Assembly (NCBI RefSeq): GCF_003207825.1
Contig: NZ_NKTY01000028.1
Coordinates: 1 to 34,872 of the forward strand
Direction of reading: 5' to 3'
Source of the DNA: Komagataeibacter saccharivorans
GTDB taxonomy: Bacteria > Pseudomonadota > Alphaproteobacteria > Acetobacterales > Acetobacteraceae
DNA length: 34,872 nucleotides
The translations under genes and the position numbers were made by a program. Each line of letters begins with the position of its first letter. The stretch's first letter is position 1. Below the pieces are notes generated by a model. That model saw nothing but the letters and a program-made list of their open reading frames with translations, did not search any database and was not told the DNA's origin. Below are positions 34,375 through 34,872 of the stretch, piece after piece.

Positions 34375-34773
34375 TCATGCAAAACTACCCGCAAGCCACT
34401 CCCTGAGCTTCGACCACCGTCGCCTGCCACCCTGATTGCGCACGGCGATAGCAAGCGCCTTCTTCTGGCCCACGAGCACGACGAGCTTCCGCCCCCGTGT
34501 GACGCCGGTGTAGAGCAGGTTCCGCGCCAGCATGGCGTAATGCTGCGTCACCAGCGGAATCACCACCGCCGGGTATTCCGAGCCCTGGCTCTTGTGGATG
34601 GTGGTGGCGTAGGCCAGCACCAGTTCGTCCAACTCGCCGAAGCCATAAACGACATCCCGTCCATCGAATGAGACCGTCAGTTCGCCCTCTTCCACATCGA
34701 TCCTGCCGATAACGCCGAGGTCTCCATTGAAGACATCCCGGTCATAATCGTTGGCGATCTGCATCACCTTGTC
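34375..34773 (-). pseudogene. RecD-like DNA helicase, C-terminal remnant cut by IS66-type element
   Basis: Leftward frame [20 protein letters not shown], then [20 protein letters not shown] (helicase motif V region) and [20 protein letters not shown] (motif VI with the arginine finger) to the end EWLAGSFA. This is the last fifth of an ATP-dependent RecD2-type superfamily 1 helicase, which is normally about 700 residues or more. Homology begins exactly at the Asp codon 34771-34773, where IS sequence starts; the codons before it read into the IS. The ATPase Walker A is therefore missing here, and the fragment should be inactive unless the rest lies beyond the window. Confidence 0.82.
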
Positions 34774-34872
34774 GTAAGCATCCGGCGGGAGACGCGGGCG
34801 TATTCAGGCGGCGATGGTATTGTGGACCTGCTGGTGGGCTTTCCAGTGCCAGGGCAGGAGTTCATGGAGGCG
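34774..34872 (-). mobile_element. End of an IS66-type element, continues past the window
   Basis: GTAAGCATCCGG at 34774 has the GTAAGC start of IS66-family terminal repeats and lies precisely at the break in the helicase gene. The transposase 3' end follows 30 bases inside. Only this end is in view, so the 8-bp target duplication cannot be checked. Confidence 0.65.
34804..34872 (-). CDS. IS66-type transposase, C-terminal 22 residues
   Basis: The leftward frame enters from the window edge as RLHELLPWHW and ends with TGA (34804-34806). The R-[IL]-x-ELLPW-x-W pattern is the usual tail of IS66-family TnpC transposases. No catalytic residue is in view; the gene continues beyond the window on its 5' side. 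Confidence 0.65.
   Translation of the reverse strand, partial: RLHELLPWHWKAHQQVHNTIAA

Noticed and set aside
1-34872. CRISPR arrays, tRNA or rRNA genes
   Set aside because: No regularly spaced repeats with unique spacers were seen, nor cloverleaf or rRNA-like sequence on reading both strands by eye.

Overview
The window reads as a GC-rich alphaproteobacterial accessory region, most likely a plasmid or genomic island of an acetic acid bacterium (Acetobacteraceae, Komagataeibacter/Gluconacetobacter type). This is inferred from codon use, from the mix of IS5-, IS630-, IS91- and IS66-type pieces, and from a plasmid-style ScpA/tyrosine-recombinase locus; no search was run. About half of the window is metabolic and efflux cargo, and the rest is mobile DNA, relics and recombinases.

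Layout. (1) 1-46: start of a leftward transposase. (2) 263-5604: tightly overlapping rightward cluster of hyuA, hyuB and a D-2-hydroxyacid dehydrogenase, followed by a MarR-like regulator; probably catabolism of a cyclic amide such as a hydantoin or 5-oxoproline. (3) 5881-12226: TetR regulator converging on a leftward tripartite RND pump operon (adaptor, permease, outer-membrane lipoprotein). (4) 12465-12581: IS3 relic, then a TonB-dependent siderophore receptor (12757-15024). (5) 15235-17603: IS5 relic, then a leftward two-gene operon of a degenerate tyrosine-recombinase fold fused to an Api92-like ferredoxin-fold domain, overlapping an ScpA kleisin gene. Upstream lies a 30-bp near-palindrome, cut off from further repeats by an IS630 element (17867-18919) with a probable programmed frameshift. 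(6) 19337-20125: dienelactone hydrolase pseudogene. (7) 20396-21496: class II Fic protein with three copies of a decamer at its start. (8) 21875-23320: intact large tyrosine recombinase. (9) 23407-24333: ketopantoate-reductase-like dehydrogenase. (10) 24584-26705: IS91-type unit of tyrosine recombinase plus Y2/HUH transposase. (11) 27197-33919: metal resistance island, with a MerR regulator divergent from a CDF-like transporter, outer-membrane factor, adaptor and RND permease that overlap one another. (12) 33940-34872: CDF-like fragment, and a RecD-like helicase C-terminus cut exactly by the end of an IS66-type element that runs off the window.

How the parts work together. The metal island forms a chain from cytoplasm (CDF-like carrier) to periplasm and exterior (RND-adaptor-outer membrane factor), under a MerR-type dyad promoter. 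The first RND operon is a separate drug-type pump. The ScpA/recombinase-like operon, with its palindrome, half-site and repeats, is the best candidate for an undescribed system, perhaps replicon maintenance or segregation. The Fic gene looks self-regulated.
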